A stretch of 64,000 nucleotides of DNA from Ophiosphaerella korrae. Taxonomy: Eukaryota; Ascomycota; Dothideomycetes; Pleosporales; Phaeosphaeriaceae. The stretch lies in contig JALNQF010000028.1 in NCBI GenBank assembly GCA_028456385.1, positions 62,001-126,000 on the forward strand, written 5' to 3'. Position 1 is the stretch's first letter. Each line of letters begins with the position of its first letter. Both the position numbers and the translations under genes were made by a program. Positions 12,584 through 22,258 of the stretch are shown piece by piece. The notes beneath the pieces were generated by a model. The model did not search any database. It was given only the letters and a program-made list of their open reading frames with translations, and was not told the DNA's origin.

Positions 12584-13136
12584 GGGATGGCATAGGTATG
12601 CATAACAAGGGAGTTTTGGGCTTGGGCGTAATTGTGTCTGGGTTCGCTCGGGGCAGCGTTTGGGATACCCCTTTTTTTTTTGCGCGGGATTGGATATGTT
12701 TAGCGCTTGGGCTTTGCATTGGTGGTGTAGCTTGGTACGGAAATCGAAGGGCCTTGAGTAGTGTATCCTACATCAGTTCGTATCTTCAATTCTACCTAGT
12801 TTGAACAGGAAGACTCGACGTCTCAATCTTACCGCACACGGGAAGAGCAGAGCCTCCCAACAAGGAGCCCAGTCCAGGCACAATGCCACCCCACGCCGCC
12901 TTCGCCATTACACAAGCTAAATATATAATAGGAAGGTAATTCCAGGCGAATTTATACGTAAAAAAACGCTTACTCCAAGCAAAGCAACCCGCACAAAGAT
13001 CCATGATTATTCGAAATCGATTGAACTGTAAAACTACTTCCATTTCTCCAACATCTAGCCCTAACCACGGATATCATTGAAAATTTTAGACAAACGCCCA
13101 AAAACATTTGTACACGGTCGTTACACGTACACAAAT
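12584..13136. other. Intergenic region between convergent genes
   Basis: About 550 bp between the stop codons of two convergent genes, expected to hold both 3' UTRs. A T-tract lies near 12670. An 83-codon minus-strand frame at 12792-13043 has no supporting features. Confidence 0.4.
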
Positions 13137-16100
13137 TTACATCTCGCTCGCCAATAAATCCTCCATGATGTCGTCCTCCGTGACGGCAGGTCTGTTTCTG
13201 CGGATAGGCAACGTCATCGTATCGTCTTCGCCATCGTCATCTTCAAGCGGCATACGCGTGCCCTCGCCCTGCATACCTGCTAACATGGTATCGTCGCTAT
13301 CCTCCTCATCGTCGCCGTCACCCTTGGGCGTGTCACGAACCTCTGTAGCATCGACTTGAGACTCTGCGTCTACTTCGGTGTCACCAGCTTCAGCGGGGGG
13401 CACAACCGTTCCATCGGCGTCGTCTTGGTCTTGCACTTGTGTGACGTGTTCGACTTCGCCGAGGCGTTTGGTAAGACTGAGTTCTAGTTTGGCGAGGTAG
13501 TTGCGTTGCGTAGCGTCAACACCGATTTTGCCTTCCACGGCTTCGGACACGAGCGAGTACAGTGTGCTCAGGCTTTCTTCGTACGTTACTTCGTCGCTTT
13601 TCTTGGTGGAAGATGAAGGGCCGATGTAGAGTTTGCTGAATAGAGCGAGCAGAGGTTTGCGCTCGTCTTTCGAGCATGTGCTTGTGAGCGCGCGCTCCAG
13701 GACTTCGATGGAGAGATTGATGTGTGGTTCTTCTGCTTCTGCTATTGTGCTTGTTTTCCCGTCAAGCCCTAGCTCTGTAGCACCGACGACCTTTCGGCCA
13801 TCGGTCCATTCAGATAAATGGGCTGTGATGACTGGCCAGCCTACCATCTCATCCATCTCTTCGTCTAGAGTCTCTTCTCGCATGACGAGAAGCTTGGAAA
13901 TAACTGGTACCGCTATCTGCGCCATGAGATGTGCATTCTTGAGCTTCGAATGGCAGAAGACAGGTAGAAAATAGCTTAGTGCTTGTCTCAGTGCCGGATT
14001 CATAGCAGTCTCGGGGTCAAAGTACGTCAGCGCAAATGCCTTGAGAATCTCTGCTGTAGAGTTGGGAGGCAGTATGCCAAGGAAAAGGAGCTTAGACGCA
14101 GCTGTGCAGGCGATAAGACCGATGCGCTTGTTGTCTGACCCGAAAGCCTTGAGAAGTACTTTAGTAATGGGTCTAATGAATGGATTTGGTTTCGGCTCTG
14201 TGTCTTCAGCTGTCTCGTCTGGGTCTGCGGCAGGAGGAGCAAGAAGCTGTGGGTGCGTGATGACGATGTCGGTAAGCACTTGAATGGCGATCTCCTTCAA
14301 CGCTTCGTGGCCTTTTGTGAATACATGGAAGAAGAGTTCCAGATTTTGCAATGCGAGATCCTACATTAGATCAGTTTAGTTTCAATATAGATCTGCACAA
14401 ATCATACCTTGCTGAGGAGCGCGGCCAGTCCTAGACAAATAACGCCACGTTCACGGATCATAGACTCGTGGGCCTGAACTGCTGGGACAATAAGCGTGTT
14501 CAGGATATTTGTCAGAGACGCCTCCGACTCCATATCGCAATGGACATTCTGCAGTGTACACTGAGCGATATGCAGGCACTTTGAGTACACCATGACTTCT
14601 CGAATGCGTTGCTCTTCTTCTTCTTCCGGGCTAAGAGTTTTTGTGTTCTTCTTCGGTTCGGCGAAAGCAGGGTCATCCCCACCGACATCAGATTGTGCAG
14701 AATGAAAGCTTTCTTCTGAATCGTCTCCTTGTGCAGTGTCTTCATCATCAGCGTCCAATAGACTGTCTCGTACTTCGGCGATGGCTTCCACAATCAGTGC
14801 ACAGAAGTCGGACTCTCCACGACTGCCACATACTATTCGCAGAACTTCAATAGCAAGTTTCGTGCATTCCTCTGGAAGCTGGGCCTTTGCAATGGCATCT
14901 CGCATGATGTTGTACATTTGCCTGCGGCCCATTTCGTCTGTATAGTCAAGTGTCAAGGCAATATGGAGGAGCTGCTGAACAATAAAGTCTTGTTCTTCGA
15001 CATCTTCCTGCGCCTCCTCCGCTTCTGGATCGTCCTCTTCCATGATAGCGACCTTGTCCACAAGCTCCATGAGCGAGTTGAGCTCTTTTTGAAGCACAAA
15101 AGCAAACATGGTGACTTCGGGCATCTTGTCTTCAATCATGCCTTGCACTCTGTCGTCCTCGGCGCCTTGGCAATACTCATTGAAGGTGCGCGCAATAAAC
15201 GCAGTCTGTGCATCAAGATTCTTCCAGAATTCATGGTCAAAGGTGATAGCATCACGATAATCGGGTCGGCCATCCCAAAACACACGCATCGCTTCGTGTG
15301 CCATACCATCTTCTTCGCCAGAGCGTGTGACGTCAATGCGCTCTAGAAGCTCGCACAGCGCCTCCAGATCTGGTGGAGCAACGTCGCCAGGCTTCTTCTC
15401 TTCCTCGGGGCGATTGTCGCGGGATGAGGCACAGTCTTCGAGCCATCTTTCGCGGAACAACCGTGCAGTAGCTTTGCGGACAAGATCATCTCGATCTCGT
15501 AAGCCCCATCGGATCAACTTCTCTCGTTCTACGAGGGACATGTGTCGAAAGTCACCTAGTGCAGGTAATATCTTGCCGTAAACTAATCGTCTTGTCGTCG
15601 CATCCATATCGCGCGCTCGTTCCAGAATATAGCGGAGAGTGGAAGGCCACAAAGGCAGGTTCAGCAGCACGGCTCGCCGTACCTCTGCGCTTGGATCGTT
15701 GATCATGATATCCAGGAGCTTTTCTAGGATGCCACCCGCGGCGTCGTCGTCACTGTCTTCCTCGTCTTGCTCCTCATCGTCGTTGCCCGCGAGGCGACCA
15801 AGGCCTAGAATCGCCTGGACACGTACTGATGGCTCCTTGTCCCGCAGCCTCTTCAAGAAGCCTACTCTGACAAGGTCGAAGATTTCATCATCAATGGTTG
15901 TGAGACTGTTCACAATGTGGGCAACGAGTTGCGCAGATCGGAAGCGGATAGTCTTGTCTTTAGCGCTCAGGAAGCCAAGGATGGTTGTGAGAATGTTGTT
16001 CGTAAGACGACTGCTGGGTGTCTCGTGGAAAGCACCCTCCTCGTCAGCTTCTGTAGCAAAGATAGCCTGGTCTGCTTATACTCAGCCAAAATGTAGTAAT

Positions 16101-16567
16101 AACGCATTGTTTTGCTCACCTTTCTCTGATGCATGCTTCAAAAACACACCCAGGAAGCGGATTACCCTGTCTCCCACAGGCTCGCTCTTCTTGACGCTGA
16201 TTATTCTCAGAACGCATCGCACTACTTCCGTATTAAATTCCTCCTCGTCGAAATCTTCTTGCACCTCCTCTTTCCCCTTGCCACCCTTCTTGTTTGTGTC
16301 TGGCGGCTCAAAGCAACACGCCTCTTGAATCTTCCGCAGGTTGACTACGAGTTTTCGTTGCGTCGCAGTTGTCTTCTGTGCATCTCCAAATACTTGTGCG
16401 ACTTGTGTGCGCAACGAGGTAATGGGGCCTTCATCTGGTATTTCTACAGCGTTGGAGGACTGGCGTGCGGAGGAGGCCCGAGTTGACTTAACGGCCCCAG
16501 TGCTGGATTTCCGGGCCGTCGAAGCGGTGGAATTCCGCGTGGAGCGGGCCGATGGTCGTCCAGGCAT
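13137..16567 (-). CDS. YCG1: Condensin complex subunit 3 (CAP-G/Ycg1/Cnd3)
   Basis: Exons 16567..16120, 16071..14408 and 14360..13137 give 1111 residues in continuous frame. Both introns are short and have good donors (GTGAGC, GTATGA). The protein is a long HEAT-repeat solenoid. Recognisable blocks include [43 protein letters not shown] and [30 protein letters not shown]. The second intron falls in that last block. The C-terminus is acidic, typical of the family. Ycg1 is the HEAT subunit that, with the Brn1 kleisin, clamps DNA in condensin and drives mitotic chromosome compaction. Length is close to yeast Ycg1 (about 1035). Function is assigned by family. Confidence 0.95.
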
Positions 16568-16791
16568 GTTGGTATTGTGTTGCGTTGTGCTGTGGTCAGA
16601 TACTGGGTCGTCTGATGTTGGTGTTGGTTCTGCCTTCCCCTCTGTTTACATCTACATCTTTCCCGATCAGGAATCGCCGCGGAGGAGCGCAGGCACGTGA
16701 AGCAGGGAGTCCGAGCGCGGATTTGCTGGCGACATCATTTCATATCGTCTTGGGGGCTGGTCAAGAGCAATTGACTGTTTTCTTCGCCAAC
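16568..16791. promoter_or_regulatory. 224-bp bidirectional promoter with CACGTG E-box
   Basis: This short spacer separates divergent start codons of condensin YCG1 (minus) and a cysteine synthase (plus). It contains GCACGTGA at 16693-16700, about 92 bp upstream of the cysteine synthase ATG. On the other strand this reads TCACGTGC, a match to the Cbf1-type bHLH site used at sulfur-assimilation genes in yeasts. A role in sulfur regulation here is inference. Confidence 0.5.
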
Positions 16792-17979
16792 ATGTTCAGA
16801 ACTGCAGCGCGCAGCTTCACCACCAGCGCACGGCGCAACGCCCAAAGCATTAGCCAAATTGAGGCCGCCCACCAGACTGCGCTAAATATTTCCAAAGCTC
16901 AGGGCATTGGACAGCGGGGCTTCCTCGATGGTGAGCCATCCAAACCCCCGTATACTCAAGTAAACCTAACACCCACAATAGCGATTGGCAAAACCCCGCT
17001 TATTCGTCTCAAAAAGCTTTCAGAAGAAACCGGTTGCAATGTTCTCGGGAAAGCAGAATTCCAAAACCCCGGCGGCTCCGTCAAAGACCGCGCCGCCCTC
17101 TTCGTCGTCGAGCATGCTGAGCGACAGGGCCTGTTGAAGCCTGGTGGAACTGTCATAGAGGGTACGGCTGGAAATACCGGCATAGGGCTCGCGCACGTGT
17201 GCCGCTCAAAGGGCTACAAGCTTGTTATATACATGCCAAACACACAGTCGCAGGGCAAAATCGATCTCCTGAGATTGTTGGGCGCCGAAGTGTACCCAGT
17301 ACCAGCGGTCGCTTTCGACAACCCTGAAAACTACAACCACCAGGCCAAGCGACATGCAGACAAGCTCGAGAATGCCGTATGGACGAATCAGTTCGATAAT
17401 GTGGCAAATCGACAGGCGCATATTGAAACCACCGGGCCAGAAATTTGGTATCAGACAGAGGGGAAGATTGATGCCTTTACTTGCGCCACGGGAACGGGTG
17501 GCTCACTTGCCGGAGTTACAAGATACCTTAAAGAGAAGAGCGATGGGAGGGTGAAGAGCTTCTTGGCTGATCCGCCAGGCTCAGTACTTCACTCGTACAT
17601 TCAAAGCGGCGGCAAACTCGCTGAACGGCAAGGTGGTTCAATAACGGAAGGAATCGGCCAGGGACGCGTTACCGACAACTTGAAGCCAGACATTGACCTT
17701 TTAGACGGATCCTTACACATCAGCGACGAAAAGACGATCGAAATGGTCTACAGGTGTTTGGATGAAGAAGGTTTATATCTAGGCGCAAGCTCGTGTCTAA
17801 ATGTTGTTGCTGCGAAAGAAGTTGCCGAGAAGATGGGCAAGGGAAGCACGGTTGTAACGCTACTCTGCGATGGCGCGTACAGATACGCAGATCGCCTTTT
17901 CTCAAAGAAGTGGCTCGAGTCGAAGAAGTTGTACGATGCGATACCGCAACACTTGAGGAAGTACATTGTTCTAGAATAA
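16792..17979 (+). CDS. Mitochondrial-type cysteine synthase (PLP-dependent, CysK/CBS family)
   Basis: An intronless frame of 395 residues starting at ATG 16792. The start is chosen because it gives a classic mitochondrial presequence ([15 protein letters not shown]: Arg/Ser/Ala-rich, no acidic residues). The PLP lysine is K98 in NPGGSVKDR. The phosphate- and substrate-binding loops [10 protein letters not shown] and TGTGGSLAG are intact, as is the Ser/Cys block GASSCLN. The longer, divergent C-terminus and [15 protein letters not shown] block match the second fungal cysteine synthase clade (yeast YGR012W-like), not the cytosolic OAS sulfhydrylase. The expected reaction is O-acetylserine plus sulfide to cysteine. 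The physiological role of this clade is less settled. Confidence 0.92.
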   Translation: MFRTAARSFTTSARRNAQSISQIEAAHQTALNISKAQGIGQRGFLDGEPSKPPYTQVNLTPTIAIGKTPLIRLKKLSEETGCNVLGKAEFQNPGGSVKDRAALFVVEHAERQGLLKPGGTVIEGTAGNTGIGLAHVCRSKGYKLVIYMPNTQSQGKIDLLRLLGAEVYPVPAVAFDNPENYNHQAKRHADKLENAVWTNQFDNVANRQAHIETTGPEIWYQTEGKIDAFTCATGTGGSLAGVTRYLKEKSDGRVKSFLADPPGSVLHSYIQSGGKLAERQGGSITEGIGQGRVTDNLKPDIDLLDGSLHISDEKTIEMVYRCLDEEGLYLGASSCLNVVAAKEVAEKMGKGSTVVTLLCDGAYRYADRLFSKKWLESKKLYDAIPQHLRKYIVLE

Positions 17980-18107
17980 AGAAAACTCAGGAACGGATAA
18001 GTCGTCACAGGATCCAAAACATTCTCACACTGGATCGCATCTCGCTTATTCTAAGTCTATTTCCTTCCATATCTACACCCACATCTTGCGCTTATGATAT
18101 CTACATC

Positions 18108-19438
18108 TCAAATCATTGGCGTTCCAGACGCAAACCCATTCACGACCGCCATCATCAACTGATTCGCAATCGCTGTCCTCGGCGGCACCCTCAGCCCCCC
18201 CTCCTTATACTCCGGCCCTGGCCCATCCCCCAACCCACTCGTCCCCACCCTCAACGCCTCCCTCACCTCATCCGCCGTGAACCACTTCGCATCCTCAAGC
18301 TCTGCATCATGCCCCAGATGAACCTCCTCACCTTCGGGAATCGCCTGGCCAATCGCGCCAATCATCAAGTTCGCAGGATACGGCCACGGCTGCGTCGAAT
18401 GAATCACCACGCGACCTAAATGAATGCCCGATTCTTCCCACACTTCGCGGCGCACCGCTTCTTCCACGCTCTCTGCGGGCTCGAGGAAGCCCGCGAGCGT
18501 GCTGTACCAGTAAGGTGGCCACCGTTTTTGGCGCCCGAGGAGCATCTTTTGGCCGTCGGCAGAGACGACGGCCATGATGACGGTGGGGTCAGTGCGGGGG
18601 AAGCTCAGATTCGAGATGCCGGTGCGGGTGGCGCAGGGTGGGCGGTCGCCGGTGGTTGTGACTTCGGCGGCGATGTCCTTGGGCGGACATGTGCGTTTGA
18701 AGCCGGCGTTTATGGAGAGCGTTTTGTAGCCGCAGGATGCGCAGAAGGGATTGCGGCCGTTCCAGTCGAGGAGGTGGCGGGCTTCGGCATAGATGGCAGC
18801 TTCGCGGAGTTAGGCTTCAGGATAGAGATGATGGGCAGAATTTGAGTTACCTTGTTTGGCTGGGAGGTTCATGTGCATTCTGCTTTGGATGAAGCTCAGG
18901 CCTTCACTTTTGAGGGCCTCAATGAGCTTTTCTGCTGCGTCTTTCACACTCTCTTTAGGTGTAACGTCAACTGCGAACCATGGCTGGCCTTTATATCGCC
19001 CTTTGTACTCAAAGCCTTCTTTTTGCTCGTCGATTCCAAGGAATACTATCTGTGGTAAGTATAAGGATGAATTGTACTGCGCAATCGTATCTTCCTCGCC
19101 TCGATCAAATGGATCTTCACCAATGATGGGCTTCACATCGGCGTATGTGCGATAGGCAAGCTGGTCTGAAGATTTTGTGAGGGGGTTAAGGTTATTGAAG
19201 AGAAGAAAGGTAGCCGAAGGGTGTCTGATTGCCTGGGAAAGAAAAGTATGATCTGGCCGTAGGAAGGAAACTCGATTCAAAGGCGACCCTAGATATATCA
19301 GAGCTGCACTATGAAGTGCAGAGGGGGTAGAGGCGCACCAGAGAAGTAATTAGCAATCTCCTTGCCAAATTTACGGCTCAGCATCGAATCGACAGAGGGA
19401 TGTGCAGGCTCCGGAAGTTCGGGTTGTGGAAGTGGCAT
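18108..19438 (-). CDS. NPY1: NADH pyrophosphatase (NUDIX hydrolase, Npy1/NudC/NUDT12-like)
   Basis: Exons 19438..19339, 19288..18851 and 18799..18108 give 409 residues. Splicing creates the family's N-terminal block NYFSGSPLNRVSFLR. A zinc-ribbon-like segment (FCASCGYKT with a later Cys in FKRTCPP) precedes the NUDIX box, GFLEPAESVEEAV then RREVWEESGI, with all G/E/R/E residues present. The block after the box (TQPWPYPANLMIGA) contains the SQPWPFP-like signature of NADH-preferring members. The enzyme cleaves NAD(H) to NMN(H) plus AMP and can decap NAD-capped RNA in homologues. Intron 2 ends in AAG, a weaker acceptor. The protein ends in TPMI, so no C-terminal peroxisomal PTS1 signal is visible, unlike yeast Npy1. 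Confidence 0.92.
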
Positions 19439-19759
19439 CGTATATCAACTCGTCGTTCAATCAAAAGGACCTAAAAATGTACTGTAAAACTTGGAGAAGC
19501 TCAGGCGCAAAGGCAGGATACGTTGAAGCGCATCGAGCCGGCGGGGCAAACTAAGTACCCGTTGGATTATAAATTATAAACCATGACCGAAGAAGGCGAA
19601 CTTGCAAGCATCAGAGTAGTTCCGAAACCTCGGTTCGATTTTCCGATCCCACCCCAAGTGGCTGTGAGGCTTATCGATAGAGGCTATTTCGACATCCACA
19701 GAACACCTGGCGTGTCTGCATTCGCTCATTGAAACCCCGATGGCAGGAGCTTCACCGCC
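19439..19759. promoter_or_regulatory. 321-bp shared promoter, NPY1/COG2
   Basis: A spacer between divergent start codons, expected to serve both genes. I saw no recognisable operator or TATA box, and no coding potential. Confidence 0.45.
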
Positions 19760-20704
19760 ATGAGTCGATTCTATGTATGTATATGCAATCTATCGCTACT
19801 ACTACATGCGCTGCGCCAGTGTTGAGGCTGCAATGACACGGTGTGACTGACAGCGCATCGATTATAGTTCGGGGACTCGCGCTCCAATTCCGACGACGAT
19901 GAGGATGGGGACTCGCTGCCTTATCCTGCGCCGCTACAGCGCGATGACTTTCTCGCGAAAGATTTCTCGCCTTCAGAGTATCTTTCTACGCTCTCAAATC
20001 GCCATCAGACCCTTGAGGACTTGAGGTCTGATCTGAGGTCTCGATCGCAGCTGCTCAGTAAGGAGCTGTTGGATCTCGTCAATTCAAACTACCAAGACTT
20101 TCTCAACTTAGGAAACAGTTTAAATGGAGGTGAGGAAAAGGTTGAGGAGGTCAGAGTGGGGTTGTTGGGCTTCAGGAAGGAAGTAGAGGGCCTCAAGAAA
20201 GTGGTGGAAGAGCGAGAAAGTGAGGTCGAGGGTTTATTGGAGGACAGAAGAGACGTCAGGGTCAAGATTGAGCTTGGGAGAAGTCTAGTTGATTATGACT
20301 CTAGACTGAGGGAACTTGAAGAAGATTTGAACATCAGCGCTGCGGCTAAACCAACCAACCCAGAAGTTGACATTTCAGACAGCGAAGAAGAAGACGATGA
20401 CGACGATGAGGAAGACCCGAGCTATGGTGTCTCAGTTCCGAAATTGCGAGCAACGGTTGTCCAGTACAAGCTCATTCAAGGGCTCGAGAAGAGCTTGGGC
20501 GACCATCCTTTTACGACAGCACAGGCACCCAGAATGGCAAAGATTCGAAGCACTTTGCTGCTTGATTTGAGCACAGCATTGCAACAGGCAAAGAGCGCTG
20601 GAGCAGCGGGGTCTCAACGCACCATCAAGGTCATGAAGATATATGCAGATATGGAAGAGTCGGCGGAAGCTGTGAAGATTCTCAAGTCATTGAAAACAAC
20701 ATAA
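19760..20704 (+). CDS. COG2: Conserved oligomeric Golgi complex subunit 2 (COG2)
   Basis: The gene starts with a 15-nt coding exon (19760..19774, MSRFY). A 93-bp intron follows (GTATGT donor, TATAG acceptor), then exon 19868..20704, for 283 residues. The conserved N-terminal COG2 core is clear: LPYPAPLQRDDFLAKDFSPSEYL, followed by a coiled-coil region with LLDLVNSNYQDFLNLGNSL. An acidic stretch lies in the middle. Fungal COG2 is short like this one (yeast about 262 residues), unlike the ~740-residue animal protein. COG is the vesicle-tethering complex for retrograde traffic within the Golgi. The tiny first exon is easy for gene predictors to miss. Confidence 0.88.
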
Positions 20705-20780
20705 TGTGGTTACATACCAGCATAGCGATAGCGTTTGATATAGTACATTTGATGTACAACTACAAAGCTACATGCAAAAA

Positions 20781-21766
20781 CTACAAAGGACCCGAGAGCT
20801 CTTTAGGTGATACGGAGTTTGGACCTTTGTAGTCGCCGTTGAGCGAGAACCCTGGGGCATTGGTTGAACTGAGCACCTGATATCATATTAGCGAGCGAAA
20901 TATCCATGAGACAAAAGTTTGACCTACCACTTCATGTATCTCCTTACTTATTCGATCGCTCATCTGCGCGATATCCTTCTTCAGTGCGTCCATGAATGCC
21001 TTGACATTCGACTGCATCTGTTCAGGCGTGAAGCCCAACTGCCCCACCGCCATTCTGACCACACCTAATCGTTCCCTGTATTCACTACCACCCACCATAT
21101 TCTGTACACTAGCTCCCACCTGCGTGACCACCGTGCCCGTTTTCGTGCTAGGCATCAATCCTTTTGGACCCAATATCCGTCCAAGTCCAGCCTTATTCAT
21201 CTTCTGCAGACTATCGATATGACATATGCACCGATCGAACTCCACGATACCTTCCTTTATCTGCGCAAAAATATCATCTTCGCCAACAAAAACCGCGCCC
21301 GCAGAGCGTGCTTCTTCCGCGGCTTTTGAACCTGGAGGCGCAATGACGCAAATCCGTAGATCGGTCTTGACAGCGTGAGGTAGTCGTAGGCGATTTCGCA
21401 CAACGGGGCCGTTCTTCAGCGTACGCAGACGAACGTGCATTTCGTATTTTGACGAGGATGGATCACGACCAACTTCGAAGGCACGGATATAGCTACCATA
21501 ATGTCAATATGGCGCTCAGCTCAGTTTCTCTGCCGTACAACATACTGCATCGCATCAATTAGTGAGAATTGCTCCGCTTTCTTGAGATCATATTGTATGA
21601 AGGTATTCCTGGTCTTCTTCTTTTTCTTAGGCGCTGCTTTTGTTGTTGCGCATCGTATCGTCTGGTGTGGGATTGTGGTGAAACGGGTTAATTCTGGTCC
21701 CGAGAGAACGATTGAAGATGTTGTGAGTCTGCTCAATGGAGCTATTAATGACCGTGGGGTCGCCAT
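20781..21766 (-). CDS. MRPL1: Mitochondrial large-subunit ribosomal protein uL1m (MRPL1)
   Basis: Exons 21766..21546, 21492..20928 and 20876..20781 give 293 residues. The first intron (GTATGT donor, TAG acceptor) restores DAMHYIRAFEVGRDP, the conserved fungal junction. The third exon adds 32 residues to the stop. The N-terminal ~50 residues form a basic Ser/Thr-rich presequence followed by a poly-Lys patch. The uL1 core carries NRLRLPHAVKTDLRICV, AGAVFVGEDDIF and the hallmark GRILGPKGLMPSTKTGTV. uL1 forms the mobile L1 stalk of the ribosome that interacts with E-site tRNA. Confidence 0.93.
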
Positions 21767-22258
21767 TCGACGTATATTGCTGATGAGTGTGTCACGTTCA
21801 TATCAAAAGTTCATCGGAGCTTCGGGAGAGCCAAGACCACTATCTACATTCGGTTAGCGTCTCATTGCCGTTACAGAGACCAAGTTTCCGGGTTGTCTTG
21901 AAAACATTGCTACAAATAATATTGGAATTAAATAGTATCAATTTTACTTTATTAGAGAGTCGTTCTAGTAAGCGCGGAAGTTTACCAAATTTCTTGGGGA
22001 TTACCATATTTTGGGCTTTCCAGATAGTATGTAAGAATTCCAAGGTTGGATTTTGATGAATTCGACTTTCACTTGACCATGGCACTCCTTACAGACTGCG
22101 ACCTGCAGATATAAACAATCAATCCTATTCCTAGGCAATGAATAGACAGAGAAGCTATTGCCCAGCGAAGTTCATTGAATGACTTTATATCTTTCTACAA
22201 ACTGTCTGTGCGAGTAAGTAACCGCTTCCTTTGAAGTCATGCGCATGATGATTCAAAA
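21767..22258. other. Intergenic, transition from housekeeping to accessory block
   Basis: About 490 bp, A/T-richer than the coding DNA to its left. It holds the promoter side of MRPL1 and the 3' flank of the next minus-strand gene. No gene supported. Confidence 0.4.

Noticed and set aside
12792..13043. 83-codon minus-strand frame between convergent genes
   Set aside because: No recognisable features, and it sits where two 3' UTRs are expected.
19600..19660. GGTTCGATT sequence resembling a tRNA T-arm
   Set aside because: The flanking bases do not form a T stem, and no acceptor, D or anticodon arm could be built around it.
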